A stretch of 64,000 nt of DNA from JBNAVJ01 sp049700455 (GTDB taxonomy: Bacteria; Bacteroidota; Ignavibacteria; Tepidaquicellales; Tepidaquicellaceae). Numbering within the stretch: position 1 is the first letter of the stretch; each line of letters begins with the position of its first letter. The notes beneath the pieces are model-generated. The model ran no database searches and had not been told where the DNA came from. It was given only the letters and a program-made list of their open reading frames with translations. Of this stretch, positions 36,271 to 44,365 are shown in pieces. Location of the stretch: positions 18,979 through 82,978 of the forward strand of contig JBNAVJ010000010.1 of the NCBI GenBank assembly GCA_049700455.1, read 5' to 3'. Made by a program: the position numbers and the translations under genes.

Positions 36271-37020
36271 ATGACCAAGGAAGAGCTTATCAATTCTCTT
36301 AAAACGCTAAGTCTAACACCATACTACTTTGAGGAAATTGATTCAACAAATACCTATGCAAAGTCAGCCCTGTTAACTGATAGCAGTATTGTAATTGCAG
36401 AGTATCAAACCGCCGGGAGAGGGAGATTCAATCGCCATTGGTTAGGAGATCCCGGGAAAAATGTTTTGGTGACAATTGTAAAAAAGATGGATGTGGAACT
36501 TCACAACAGTTACTTAATAAATTTCTATACTTCATACATAGTACTTGAAACTTTAAAATTATTTATAAGAGATGCTGAAAGTATTTCACTGAAATGGCCT
36601 AATGATGTTTTGATAAAAAACAAAAAGGTTGCAGGTATTTTAAGTGAAGTATTTGAGAAGAAGTTTATAATTGGGGTAGGCATTAATGTTAATCAGGTAT
36701 CTTTTCCTGAAGAACTTAAAGATAAAGCAAGTTCTCTTTTTTTAGTAGAGGGTAAGGAAGTTTCTGTAAACAGTGTGATATACAGTTTTGCGGAAAAATT
36801 TTTGTCGGCTCTTTGGCTTTTGAAAATGCCAGTTGAACTTATGAAGATGTGGAAATCAGCTTTTCATCTGGAAGGGAGGGAAATAACATATTCAATTACA
36901 GGAGGTGAGCGGAAGACTGCAATTATTGTGGGAGTTGATGATGATGGTGGTCTTGTAGTTACAGAGGAAGGAGTAAAGAAAAAATATTATACAGGTGAAA
37001 TTACGGATTTTAGGGGTTAA
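36271..37020 (+). CDS. birA: Biotin-protein ligase, class I (no DNA-binding domain)
   Basis: This 249-aa cytoplasmic enzyme makes biotinyl-AMP and transfers biotin to the carrier domain of carboxylases. Visible motifs are EIDSTNTYAK (22-31), the biotin-binding loop AGRGRFNRHW (48-57), KWPNDVL (108-114), KKVAGILSE (118-126) and IGVGINVNQ. The small C-terminal SH3-like domain follows (about 200-249). The N-terminal winged helix of the repressor form is absent, so it should not regulate transcription. It ends 100 nt before nuoA, and the region between holds no clear terminator, so read-through into the nuo operon is possible. Confidence 0.93.
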   Translation: MTKEELINSLKTLSLTPYYFEEIDSTNTYAKSALLTDSSIVIAEYQTAGRGRFNRHWLGDPGKNVLVTIVKKMDVELHNSYLINFYTSYIVLETLKLFIRDAESISLKWPNDVLIKNKKVAGILSEVFEKKFIIGVGINVNQVSFPEELKDKASSLFLVEGKEVSVNSVIYSFAEKFLSALWLLKMPVELMKMWKSAFHLEGREITYSITGGERKTAIIVGVDDDGGLVVTEEGVKKKYYTGEITDFRG

Positions 37021-37120
37021 CTATACAAAAATTATTCCACAAAAGTTCCCAAAAAATTCATTTTTTAATTTAGAAAATTTAATTAAGTTGTAAAATAATT
37101 GAACTAATTTAAATAAAAAT

Positions 37121-37531
37121 ATGCTATCAGATTTTGGACAGGTTTTTATTTTCTTACTTATAGCGATAGCGTTTGTTGGAATCTCCTTTGTAGTTGCAAG
37201 ATTAATTGCCCCCAAAAAACCCACCACAGGGAAATACCTTACATACGAATGTGGAGAGAATACGGAAGGTGAAACATGGATAAAGTTTAACATCAGGTAT
37301 TATGTGGTTGCGTTGATTTTTATCATATTTGATGTAGAAATAGTTTTTCTTTTCCCCTGGGCAGTTGTTTTCAAAGATATGGGAATGATTGCATTTATTG
37401 AAATGGCTATTTTTCTTTTCATATTAATTATCGGACTTATATATGTTATAGCTAAAGATGACTTAAAATGGGATAAGCCGCAGCCGGTAATACCGAAGTT
37501 GGAACGTAACATATTCAAAGCAGAAAACTAA
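37121..37531 (+). CDS. nuoA: NADH-quinone oxidoreductase subunit A
   Basis: This 136-aa membrane subunit of respiratory complex I has three helices (about 6-28, 66-90, 95-118). The signature YECGENTEGETWIKFNIRYYVVALIFIIFDVEIVFLFPW is intact (discussed here in parts: YECGE at 45-49 and the acidic DVE in helix 2). NuoA lies at the junction between the peripheral and membrane arms, near the quinone pocket. It is the first gene of an 11-gene nuo operon and lies 15 nt before nuoB. Confidence 0.95.
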   Translation: MLSDFGQVFIFLLIAIAFVGISFVVARLIAPKKPTTGKYLTYECGENTEGETWIKFNIRYYVVALIFIIFDVEIVFLFPWAVVFKDMGMIAFIEMAIFLFILIIGLIYVIAKDDLKWDKPQPVIPKLERNIFKAEN

Positions 37532-37545
37532 TACCAATAAAACTA

Positions 37546-38070
37546 ATGGGATTATTAAACAAACTCGATCCACACATTGAGCAATTTGGCAGTGGTAACA
37601 TTATAATTACTACTGTTGATAAATTGCTTAACTGGAGTAGGTTGTCATCAATGTGGCAGATGTTTTTTGGTCTTGCCTGTTGTGCTATTGAAATGATGGC
37701 TACGAGTGCCTCGCATTATGACCTTGATAGATTTGGAATTATTCCACGTCCTTCACCCCGGCATTGCGATATAATTCTTATTTCCGGGACAGTAACGCTT
37801 AAGATGGCAACTCGAATAAAAAGGTTATGGGACCAGATGCCTGAACCAAAATATTGTATTTCAATGGGCAGTTGTGCAAATTGTGGAGGTCCGTATTGGG
37901 AACATGGCTACCACGTGCTAAAAGGTGTTGATAGGGTTATTCCTGTAGATGTGTACGTGCCAGGTTGTCCTCCGCGACCAGAAGCACTATTGGAAGGGTT
38001 AATAAAACTTCAGGAAAAAATCAGAAATCAATCTACCTATCAAAAAGCAGATAAAATTACGCAGGTTTAA
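37546..38070 (+). CDS. nuoB: NADH-quinone oxidoreductase subunit B
   Basis: This 174-aa subunit carries the last iron-sulfur cluster (N2) before quinone. The four ligands are C45 and C46 (GLACCAIEMM), C110 (SMGSCANCGG) and C141 (VPGCPPRPE). The usual RFGIIPRPSPRHCD and VDVYVPGCPPRPEALL motifs are present. Electrons pass from here to quinone bound between NuoB and NuoD. nuoC begins one base after its stop, so translation is probably coupled. Confidence 0.97.
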   Translation: MGLLNKLDPHIEQFGSGNIIITTVDKLLNWSRLSSMWQMFFGLACCAIEMMATSASHYDLDRFGIIPRPSPRHCDIILISGTVTLKMATRIKRLWDQMPEPKYCISMGSCANCGGPYWEHGYHVLKGVDRVIPVDVYVPGCPPRPEALLEGLIKLQEKIRNQSTYQKADKITQV

Positions 38071-38071
38071 T

Positions 38072-38551
38072 ATGGATATAAACGAAATATATAATAAGTT
38101 AAAAGCAGTTTTTGGAGATGCAATTCTGGAACTAAAGACGGATAAACCGGTTGACCCTTTTATTATTGTAAGTCCTGAAAATATAAATGCGATATGTTAT
38201 TTCCTTCGTGATGAAGAATCTCTTCAATTTGATTCGTTAAGTTGTCTGAGTGGTGTTGATCTTGATAAAGATAATCTTGCCTCGGTTTATCATCTTTATT
38301 CTTATGCTTTGAATCATAAGCTTGTGATAAAAGCGATTGTTCCAAAAGAAAAACCTGAATTGCCTACTGTTAGTGACGTATGGGCTACTGCTGAATGGCA
38401 TGAGAGGGAAGCGTATGATATGATTGGTATTGTTTACACGGGTCATCCTGATTTAAGAAGGATTCTAACCCCTGAAGACTGGGAAGGATATCCTTTACGG
38501 AAAGATTACAAGGTACAGGAATTTTATAATGGAATGAAAGTTCCATATTAA
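38072..38551 (+). CDS. nuoC: NADH-quinone oxidoreductase subunit C
   Basis: This 159-aa subunit of the peripheral arm is the 30-kDa type. The family pattern appears at the C-terminal half: WATAEWHEREAYDMIGIVYTG, then HPDLRRIL and EGYPLRKDY. It is separate from NuoD here, unlike the fused NuoCD of enterobacteria. It has no cofactor and helps assemble the quinone-binding module with NuoB and NuoD. It lies between nuoB (1 nt) and nuoD (16 nt). Confidence 0.95.
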   Translation: MDINEIYNKLKAVFGDAILELKTDKPVDPFIIVSPENINAICYFLRDEESLQFDSLSCLSGVDLDKDNLASVYHLYSYALNHKLVIKAIVPKEKPELPTVSDVWATAEWHEREAYDMIGIVYTGHPDLRRILTPEDWEGYPLRKDYKVQEFYNGMKVPY

Positions 38552-38567
38552 ATTTTATCAAAAGTTT

Positions 38568-39686
38568 ATGTCAGAACTTCGAACAGAGGAAATGGTAATT
38601 AATATGGGTCCTCAACACCCATCAACTCATGGGGTTTTGAGACTCAAAGTTGTTCTTGATGGCGAAATTGTAGTAGAAGTTAAACCTTACATAGGTTACC
38701 TTCATCGTTGTTTTGAGAAGCATGCTGAAGCAATGACCTATCCGCAGGTAGTCCCTTATACAGATAGAATGGATTATGTTAATGCAATGAATAATGAACT
38801 TGGGTATGCTATAGCAGTAGAGAAGCTATTAGGTATTCAGGTGTCTGAAAGGGTGGAATATATACGCGTAATAATGGCGGAGTTGCAAAGAATAGCTTCA
38901 CATCTAATTGCAATTGGAACTTACGGCAATGATGCAGGAGCATTTACTCCATTTCTCTATTGCTTTATTGATCGTGAAAAGATACTGGAAATTTTTGAGA
39001 TGACTTGTGGAGCGCGTTTGTTATATAATTATATTTGGGTTGGGGGGCTATCGCACGATATTCCAAAAGATTTTCAAAAGAAGGTTAAAGAATTTGTTAA
39101 ATACTTTAGACCAAGGATAGATCAACTCAATGGTTTATTATCTTACAATAAAATTTTTATTGAACGTACAGCAAACATTGGAATATTGCCTGCTAATGTA
39201 GCTATTAATGGGGGAGCCAGCGGCCCAACTCTGCGTGGGAGTGGAGTAAAATTTGACCTGAGAAAAAATGATCCTTATTCCATTTATCATAAATTTGATT
39301 TTGACATACCAACCGGAACAGGCGAGGTAGGAACTGTTGGTGACTGCTGGGATAGGTATATGGTAAGGGTGAGAGAAATGGAACAATCGCTCAGGATTAT
39401 AGAACAGGCTGTTGATAACATTCCCGAAGGAGATGTTTTTGCTAATATTCCAAAGAGAGTGAAACCTCCTATAGGTGAAGTTTATGTGAGAACTGAAACC
39501 CCAAAAGGTGAGCTTGGGTATTACATCATCAGCGATGGCAGTTTAAATCCGTATCGTGTGAAAGCACGTTCACCATCTTTTTGTAACTTGAGCCTCATTA
39601 ATCAGATTTCGCGTGGCTATATGATTGCTGATCTTATAATGATATTAGGGAGTTTTGATATTGTTCTTGGTGAAATTGATAGATAA
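38568..39686 (+). CDS. nuoD: NADH-quinone oxidoreductase subunit D
   Basis: This 372-aa quinone-site subunit is descended from the large subunit of NiFe hydrogenases. The start is typical (MGPQHPSTHGVLRLKVVLDGE) and the quinone-site His is in the PSTHG loop. Further landmarks are GYLHRCFEK, YTDRMDYVNAMNNE, GASGPTLRGSGVKFDLRK and the end LIMILGSFDIVLGEIDR. The nickel ligands of hydrogenases are absent, as expected. It stands in the standard order between nuoC and nuoH; nuoE, nuoF and nuoG, which would usually follow, are missing. Confidence 0.97.
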   Translation: MSELRTEEMVINMGPQHPSTHGVLRLKVVLDGEIVVEVKPYIGYLHRCFEKHAEAMTYPQVVPYTDRMDYVNAMNNELGYAIAVEKLLGIQVSERVEYIRVIMAELQRIASHLIAIGTYGNDAGAFTPFLYCFIDREKILEIFEMTCGARLLYNYIWVGGLSHDIPKDFQKKVKEFVKYFRPRIDQLNGLLSYNKIFIERTANIGILPANVAINGGASGPTLRGSGVKFDLRKNDPYSIYHKFDFDIPTGTGEVGTVGDCWDRYMVRVREMEQSLRIIEQAVDNIPEGDVFANIPKRVKPPIGEVYVRTETPKGELGYYIISDGSLNPYRVKARSPSFCNLSLINQISRGYMIADLIMILGSFDIVLGEIDR

Positions 39687-39713
39687 CAATTTTCAGAATT
39701 AAAGTAATAAATT

Positions 39714-40769
39714 TTGGAAGCATACTTTACAGAAATTTTTGGCAGTGATTTAGTAGCTAAAATTCTTATTCCTATTCCTATCGCTTTATGGATAGCATTG
39801 TTTGCTTTATATGCAGTACTTGCAGAGAGGAAAGTTTCTGCATGGATACAAGATCGCGTTGGTCCTAACAGAGTTGGAAAATGGGGATTGTTACAAACAA
39901 TTATTGATGCAATTAAACTTATTCAGAAAGAATTCGTTTATCCGTTTAGGGCGGATAAGTTGCTATTTAGAATTGCTCCTTATCTGGTTTTTAGTGCAAC
40001 CTTCTTGGGGTATGCTGTGATACCTTTTAGTAGTATTTATATTGGTGTCGATTTGAATGTGGGGTTATTTTATTTCTTTGCTGTTACATCTCTTGGGGTG
40101 ATGGCTCTTTTGATTGCCGGTTGGTCATCTAATAACAAGTATTCATTATATGGTGGAATGCGCTCTGTTGCTCAGATAGTAAGTTATGAGATTCCCACTG
40201 CTTTGAGTGCCCTGACAGTGGTTATGTTGAGTGGTACCTTGCAGATGCAAAAAATTGTGATACAACAGGCTGGCGGAATTCAAAACTGGTTTATTTTTGG
40301 AGGACCCGGAGACGCAAGTAAATATCTACTTTTTCCTTTAATGCTTGTATCATCGGTTATACTCTTTATTTCTACACTTGCAGAAACAAATCGTACTCCG
40401 TTTGACCTTCCTGAAGCGGATAGTGAGTTAGTTGCGGGGGTACATCTTGAATACTCCGGAATGATGTTTGCTTTCTTTTTCCTTGCAGAGTATGCGCAGA
40501 TGTTTGCGGTTGCTGCTCTTGTATCGACTTTATTTTTTGGAGGGTGGCAATCTCCATTTGGTGATTTGATTCCGTTTTTGAATACCCCGGGGATGCAATT
40601 TTTCTGGTCTCTTGCAAAAGGACTTTTATTTGTTTTTGTACAAATCTGGTTGAGATGGACATTGCCTCGAGTTAGAGTTGATCAGTTGATGAATATGTGC
40701 TGGAAATATTTGATACCTATTTCGCTTGCTAATATTTTAATAATAGGCATTTATGTTGCTCTAAAATAA
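39714..40769 (+). CDS. nuoH: NADH-quinone oxidoreductase subunit H
   Basis: This 351-aa membrane subunit has eight helices and forms the entrance of the quinone chamber. Conserved loops are present: AERKVSAWIQDRVGPNRVGKWG, QKEF in the next cytoplasmic loop, and ETNRTPFDLPEADSELVAG with LEYSGMMFAFFFLAEYA. The start is TTG at 39714; no ATG fits, because the signature begins soon after and the upstream spacer is only 27 nt after nuoD. It directly follows nuoD because the NADH module genes are absent. Confidence 0.95.
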   Translation: MEAYFTEIFGSDLVAKILIPIPIALWIALFALYAVLAERKVSAWIQDRVGPNRVGKWGLLQTIIDAIKLIQKEFVYPFRADKLLFRIAPYLVFSATFLGYAVIPFSSIYIGVDLNVGLFYFFAVTSLGVMALLIAGWSSNNKYSLYGGMRSVAQIVSYEIPTALSALTVVMLSGTLQMQKIVIQQAGGIQNWFIFGGPGDASKYLLFPLMLVSSVILFISTLAETNRTPFDLPEADSELVAGVHLEYSGMMFAFFFLAEYAQMFAVAALVSTLFFGGWQSPFGDLIPFLNTPGMQFFWSLAKGLLFVFVQIWLRWTLPRVRVDQLMNMCWKYLIPISLANILIIGIYVALK

Positions 40770-40778
40770 AATTTGGTT

Positions 40779-41381
40779 ATGAAGTATTTTAAGCACATTT
40801 ATCAGGCAATAAGTACGATTTTGATTGGAATGGGGATTACGTTTAGACACCTTTTTCAGAAAAGTGTTACTATACAGTACCCTGAGGTTCGTTTACAGTT
40901 ACCTGAAAGAGAACGTAACAGAATTTTTGTAAATATAGATGATTGCATAGGGTGTGACCAGTGTGCACGGGCTTGTCCTGTAAGCTGCATTACAATAGAA
41001 ACAATCAAGGCTGTCCCGGGTGATATTGTGGGTAAAACAGGTGTTACTTCACAGGGAAAAAAGAAATCTCTCTTTGTTTCTAAATTTGAAATTGATTTTG
41101 GGAAATGTTGTTTTTGTCAACTATGTGTTTTTCCCTGTCCTACGGAATGCATTTATATGACAGATGTATTTGAATACTCAACTTATTCTCGTGATGGATT
41201 GATTTACCAGTTTAGTGATATGACTCCTGAAATGGTCGAAGAAAAGAAAAAGAAGCTTGAGGAATATAATATTGAACAGGCTAAGAAAAAAGAAGCAGCG
41301 GCAGCAAAACCTACTGCAAAACCGGTTAATATTCAGCCTCCGGAAGCAAAGTCGTCAGAAGATGAAAATAAAGCACAATAG
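40779..41381 (+). CDS. nuoI: NADH-quinone oxidoreductase subunit I
   Basis: This 200-aa subunit carries two 4Fe-4S clusters. The first motif has C56, C59, C62 and C66 (CIGCDQCARACP); the second has C110, C113, C116 and C120 (CCFCQLCVFPCP). I chose ATG 40779; a TTG two codons upstream is also possible. The C-terminal about 45 residues form a lysine- and alanine-rich tail (KKKKLEEYNIEQAKKKEAA) beyond the usual end of the family, which could be a docking extension for an electron-input partner that replaces NuoEFG. That idea is inference. Confidence 0.95.
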   Translation: MKYFKHIYQAISTILIGMGITFRHLFQKSVTIQYPEVRLQLPERERNRIFVNIDDCIGCDQCARACPVSCITIETIKAVPGDIVGKTGVTSQGKKKSLFVSKFEIDFGKCCFCQLCVFPCPTECIYMTDVFEYSTYSRDGLIYQFSDMTPEMVEEKKKKLEEYNIEQAKKKEAAAAKPTAKPVNIQPPEAKSSEDENKAQ

Positions 41382-41384
41382 AAT

Positions 41385-41876
41385 ATGGATTTTTATACAA
41401 TAATATTTTATCTCTTTGCTGTTATAACACTTGTGTCGGGCTTCATTGTTGTTACTTCTAAAAACATAATGCATGCAGCCGTATCACTTTTTGTAATGTT
41501 GTTTAGTGTCGCAGTCTTTTATGTACTTTTATATGCTGATTTTATAGCTATAACTCAGATAATGGTATACATAGGTGGTATTCTTGTGCTATTGATATTC
41601 GGTATTATGTTAACTCATAAAATAACAGAAGCTGATTTAAAAACTTCAAATCTGAAAGTTATCCCGGCGATGATTTTTACTGTTGGTATTACAGCAATAA
41701 TAATTTCTGTTGTTTTATCAACGAAATGGAATGTATTCAGTTCAGTTAGATATGAAACGACGGTGGAGAAGATTGGGGTGATGTTTCTTACAAACTATCT
41801 TTTACCCTTTGAAGTAGCATCTATAGTTTTACTTGTTGCTTTGATTGGGGCCGCAATGTATGCAAGAAAAAAATAA
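41385..41876 (+). CDS. nuoJ: NADH-quinone oxidoreductase subunit J
   Basis: This 163-aa membrane subunit has five helices (about 3-22, 28-50, 54-75, 87-110, 138-160). The family stretch FAVITLVSGFIVVTSKNIMHAAVSL and the following YADFIAITQIMVYIGGILVLLIFGIML are clear. The pi-bulge helix 3 region takes part in coupling quinone reduction to proton transfer. It starts 3 nt after nuoI, and nuoK follows within 9 nt. Confidence 0.94.
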   Translation: MDFYTIIFYLFAVITLVSGFIVVTSKNIMHAAVSLFVMLFSVAVFYVLLYADFIAITQIMVYIGGILVLLIFGIMLTHKITEADLKTSNLKVIPAMIFTVGITAIIISVVLSTKWNVFSSVRYETTVEKIGVMFLTNYLLPFEVASIVLLVALIGAAMYARKK

Positions 41877-41885
41877 AGTTTGAAT

Positions 41886-42194
41886 ATGGAAGTTGGATTA
41901 CAACATTATCTAATTTTAAGTGCGATAATTTTTGGTTTTGGACTTTACGCACTCATTTCACGACGTAATGCAATTCTTGTCTTGATGGGAATTGAGCTGA
42001 TACTTAATGCTGCAAATATTAATCTTATTGCATTCTCGAGGTATTCGGGACTTGGAATAGACGGGCATGTAATTAGTGTTTTTGTAATTATACTTGCAGT
42101 TGCTGAAGCAGCTATTGCTCTTGGAATTATCCTTGCGTTATATACTAATTATCTTACTGTTAATCTTGATGAAGCTAATACAATGAAAGATTAA
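41886..42194 (+). CDS. nuoK: NADH-quinone oxidoreductase subunit K
   Basis: This 102-aa membrane subunit has three helices. ATG 41886 is preferred (MEVGLQHYLILSAIIFGFG); a TTG two codons upstream also exists. The two membrane glutamates essential for proton transfer are visible, in MGIELILNAANINLIAFS and VAEAAIALGIILALY. The length is normal for NuoK (about 100 aa). It lies between nuoJ and nuoL. Confidence 0.95.
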   Translation: MEVGLQHYLILSAIIFGFGLYALISRRNAILVLMGIELILNAANINLIAFSRYSGLGIDGHVISVFVIILAVAEAAIALGIILALYTNYLTVNLDEANTMKD

Positions 42195-42210
42195 AATTTA
42201 AAGTTTACAA

Positions 42211-44241
42211 ATGGAATTTGCGATTAAATATTTACCGCTTGTTATTCTTTTGATACCGTTGGTGTCGTTCCTGATTTTAAGTTTCTTTGGAAAGCGATTA
42301 CCACGGCAGGGGGATTGGCTTGCTGTGAGTTTGCTTTTCATTGATCTTGCTCTTTCTATTGTGGTATTTATAGCGTACTCATCATTGGGTAAATATTCAT
42401 ATACTATTGATTGGTTTGATATAGGTAGCAATCCATTTTCATCTCCTTCTAAATTTACAGTTGGATTTGTAATTGATGAGATTTCTGCTATAATGCTTGT
42501 TGTGGTGAATACGATTAGTGCATTTGTTCATCTGTTTTCGGTGAAATATATGGAAGGGGATTTTAAGTATAAGAAGTATTTTGCATATCTTGGATTTTTC
42601 ACGTTTTCAATGTTGGGACTTGTTCTGACGAATAACGTTCTTTTGATGTATGTGTTCTGGGAACTTGTTGGGGTTAGTTCGTACTTATTAATTGGTTTCT
42701 GGTATGAGAAACCTGCTCCTCAGGAAGCTGCTAAGAAAGCTTTTATAGTTAATAGAATTGGTGATGTTGGGTTTCTTCTTGGAATAATGATAATCTTTTT
42801 TACGATTGGAAGTTTTACTTTTACAGATATTTTTGAACAGGTATCAGCAGGTGCTTTACAGGGTAAGTTGTTAACTGCAGCCGGTATACTTCTTTTCTGT
42901 GGTGCAATAGGGAAGTCGGCACAGTTTCCACTACACGTATGGTTGCCTGATGCTATGGAGGGTCCAACGCCGGTTTCAGCTTTGATTCACGCTGCAACGA
43001 TGGTGGCGGCGGGAGTTTATCTAACAGCAAGAATTTTTGTAATGCTTTCTCCTGATGCTTTAACCTTTGTAACTTTTATTGGAACAATAACAGCGTTTAT
43101 ATCTGCAACAATTGCTATTACACAAAATGATATCAAAAAGGTTCTTGCTTATTCAACTATTAGCCAGCTTGGCTATATGATTATGGCAATTGGAATTGGT
43201 GCAATGGCTGTGGGTTTTTTCCATCTTGTTACTCATGCGTTTTTTAAGGCTTGTCTCTTTTTAACCGCAGGCTCAGTTATTTATGGATTGCATCACGTTC
43301 AGGATATCAGGGAAATGGGTGGACTGAGAAGAAAAATGCCCATTACATTTTACACATTTCTTATTGCAACGCTTGCAATTTCAGGAATACCACTAACTTC
43401 GGGATTCTTAAGTAAAGACTCAATTCTGGCTGCTACTATAGCCTTTGCTGAAATAAATGGTGGGATAACTTATCTTGTTCCCATAACGGCATTTCTTGTT
43501 GCCGGACTTACTGCATTTTATATGTTCCGTCTCCTGATAATTACTTTTCTTGGCGAACCTCGAAATAAAGAAAAGTATGAGCATTGCAAGGAGTCCCCGA
43601 TTCAAATTACCTTACCACTTATTGTTTTATCGGTGCTTTCAATATTTATTTTCTATACGCCAAATCCCCTTAGTGCAGATGCTGGCTGGTTTTTGAATCT
43701 GGTAAAAACGCCACAATCATTATTAGTTGGAGCAAAAGGTGCAATTTATCATATTGTAGATAAGGTTGAGTTTGCGGAGCTTGTACATCATGCTCACTAT
43801 CCAGCAATGGCACTCTCATTACTGATTGCAGGAACAGGTATTACTCTTGCTTACGTTTTATATCACTGGAAGAAAGTTGACGTTGATAAAATTACTGAAC
43901 GAATTAAACCTATTTATAACTTTTCACTTAACAAATGGTATTTTGATGAGTTATATAACAAGACTGTTGTTGCGTTAACAATGGTAATTTCAAGAGCTTC
44001 AGGATGGTTTGATAATAAGATAGTCGATGGAATGGTGAATGGAGCTGCTTATATAACAAAAATGACATCATTTTTATCAGGCAAATTTGATAATTTTGTA
44101 ATTGACGGTCTGGTTAATCTAACTGCAGGTATAATAGGCTTCTTTGGGTTAATTTTCAGAAAGTTTCAGACTGGTAAGATACAAACTTATGTGATGTTTC
44201 TGATTTTTGGGATTATTGTTCTTTACTTTATATTTAGATAA
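42211..44241 (+). CDS. nuoL: NADH-quinone oxidoreductase subunit L
   Basis: This 676-aa antiporter-like subunit is the distal proton-pumping unit with the long lateral helix. Landmarks are the VNTISAFVHLFSVKYMEGD loop, FWELVGVSSYLLIGFWYE (key Glu in helix 5), GKSAQFPLHVWLPDAMEGPTPVSALIHAATMVAAGVY (key Lys and His) and the C-terminal lateral-helix segment (about 520-676). Full length fits the family (about 610-690 aa). Its stop codon is only 5 nt before a tRNA-Leu gene, so the transcript to nuoM passes through a tRNA. Confidence 0.96.
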   Translation: MEFAIKYLPLVILLIPLVSFLILSFFGKRLPRQGDWLAVSLLFIDLALSIVVFIAYSSLGKYSYTIDWFDIGSNPFSSPSKFTVGFVIDEISAIMLVVVNTISAFVHLFSVKYMEGDFKYKKYFAYLGFFTFSMLGLVLTNNVLLMYVFWELVGVSSYLLIGFWYEKPAPQEAAKKAFIVNRIGDVGFLLGIMIIFFTIGSFTFTDIFEQVSAGALQGKLLTAAGILLFCGAIGKSAQFPLHVWLPDAMEGPTPVSALIHAATMVAAGVYLTARIFVMLSPDALTFVTFIGTITAFISATIAITQNDIKKVLAYSTISQLGYMIMAIGIGAMAVGFFHLVTHAFFKACLFLTAGSVIYGLHHVQDIREMGGLRRKMPITFYTFLIATLAISGIPLTSGFLSKDSILAATIAFAEINGGITYLVPITAFLVAGLTAFYMFRLLIITFLGEPRNKEKYEHCKESPIQITLPLIVLSVLSIFIFYTPNPLSADAGWFLNLVKTPQSLLVGAKGAIYHIVDKVEFAELVHHAHYPAMALSLLIAGTGITLAYVLYHWKKVDVDKITERIKPIYNFSLNKWYFDELYNKTVVALTMVISRASGWFDNKIVDGMVNGAAYITKMTSFLSGKFDNFVIDGLVNLTAGIIGFFGLIFRKFQTGKIQTYVMFLIFGIIVLYFIFR

Positions 44242-44246
44242 AGTTT

Positions 44247-44332
44247 GCCGAAATGGCGGAACTGGCAGACGCACCAGACTCAAAATCTGGCGGGACTTAA
44301 ATCCCGTGAGGGTTCGACTCCCTCTTTCGGCA
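44247..44332 (+). tRNA. tRNA-Leu (anticodon CAA) between nuoL and nuoM
   Basis: This is an 86-nt cloverleaf. The acceptor stem GCCGAAA pairs with TTTCGGC. The D arm has TGGCGGAACTGGCAGACGC. The anticodon stem CCAGA/TCTGG encloses loop CTCAAAA, giving anticodon CAA (reads UUG). The long class II variable arm CGGGA/TCCCG and T arm GAGGG-TTCGACT-CCCTC follow. The discriminator base is A, and CCA is not encoded (ACA follows). It begins 5 nt after the nuoL stop and ends 33 nt before the nuoM ATG, on the same strand. Confidence 0.97.
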
Positions 44333-44365
44333 CAAAATTATGGTTAAATAATTAATACATTACTA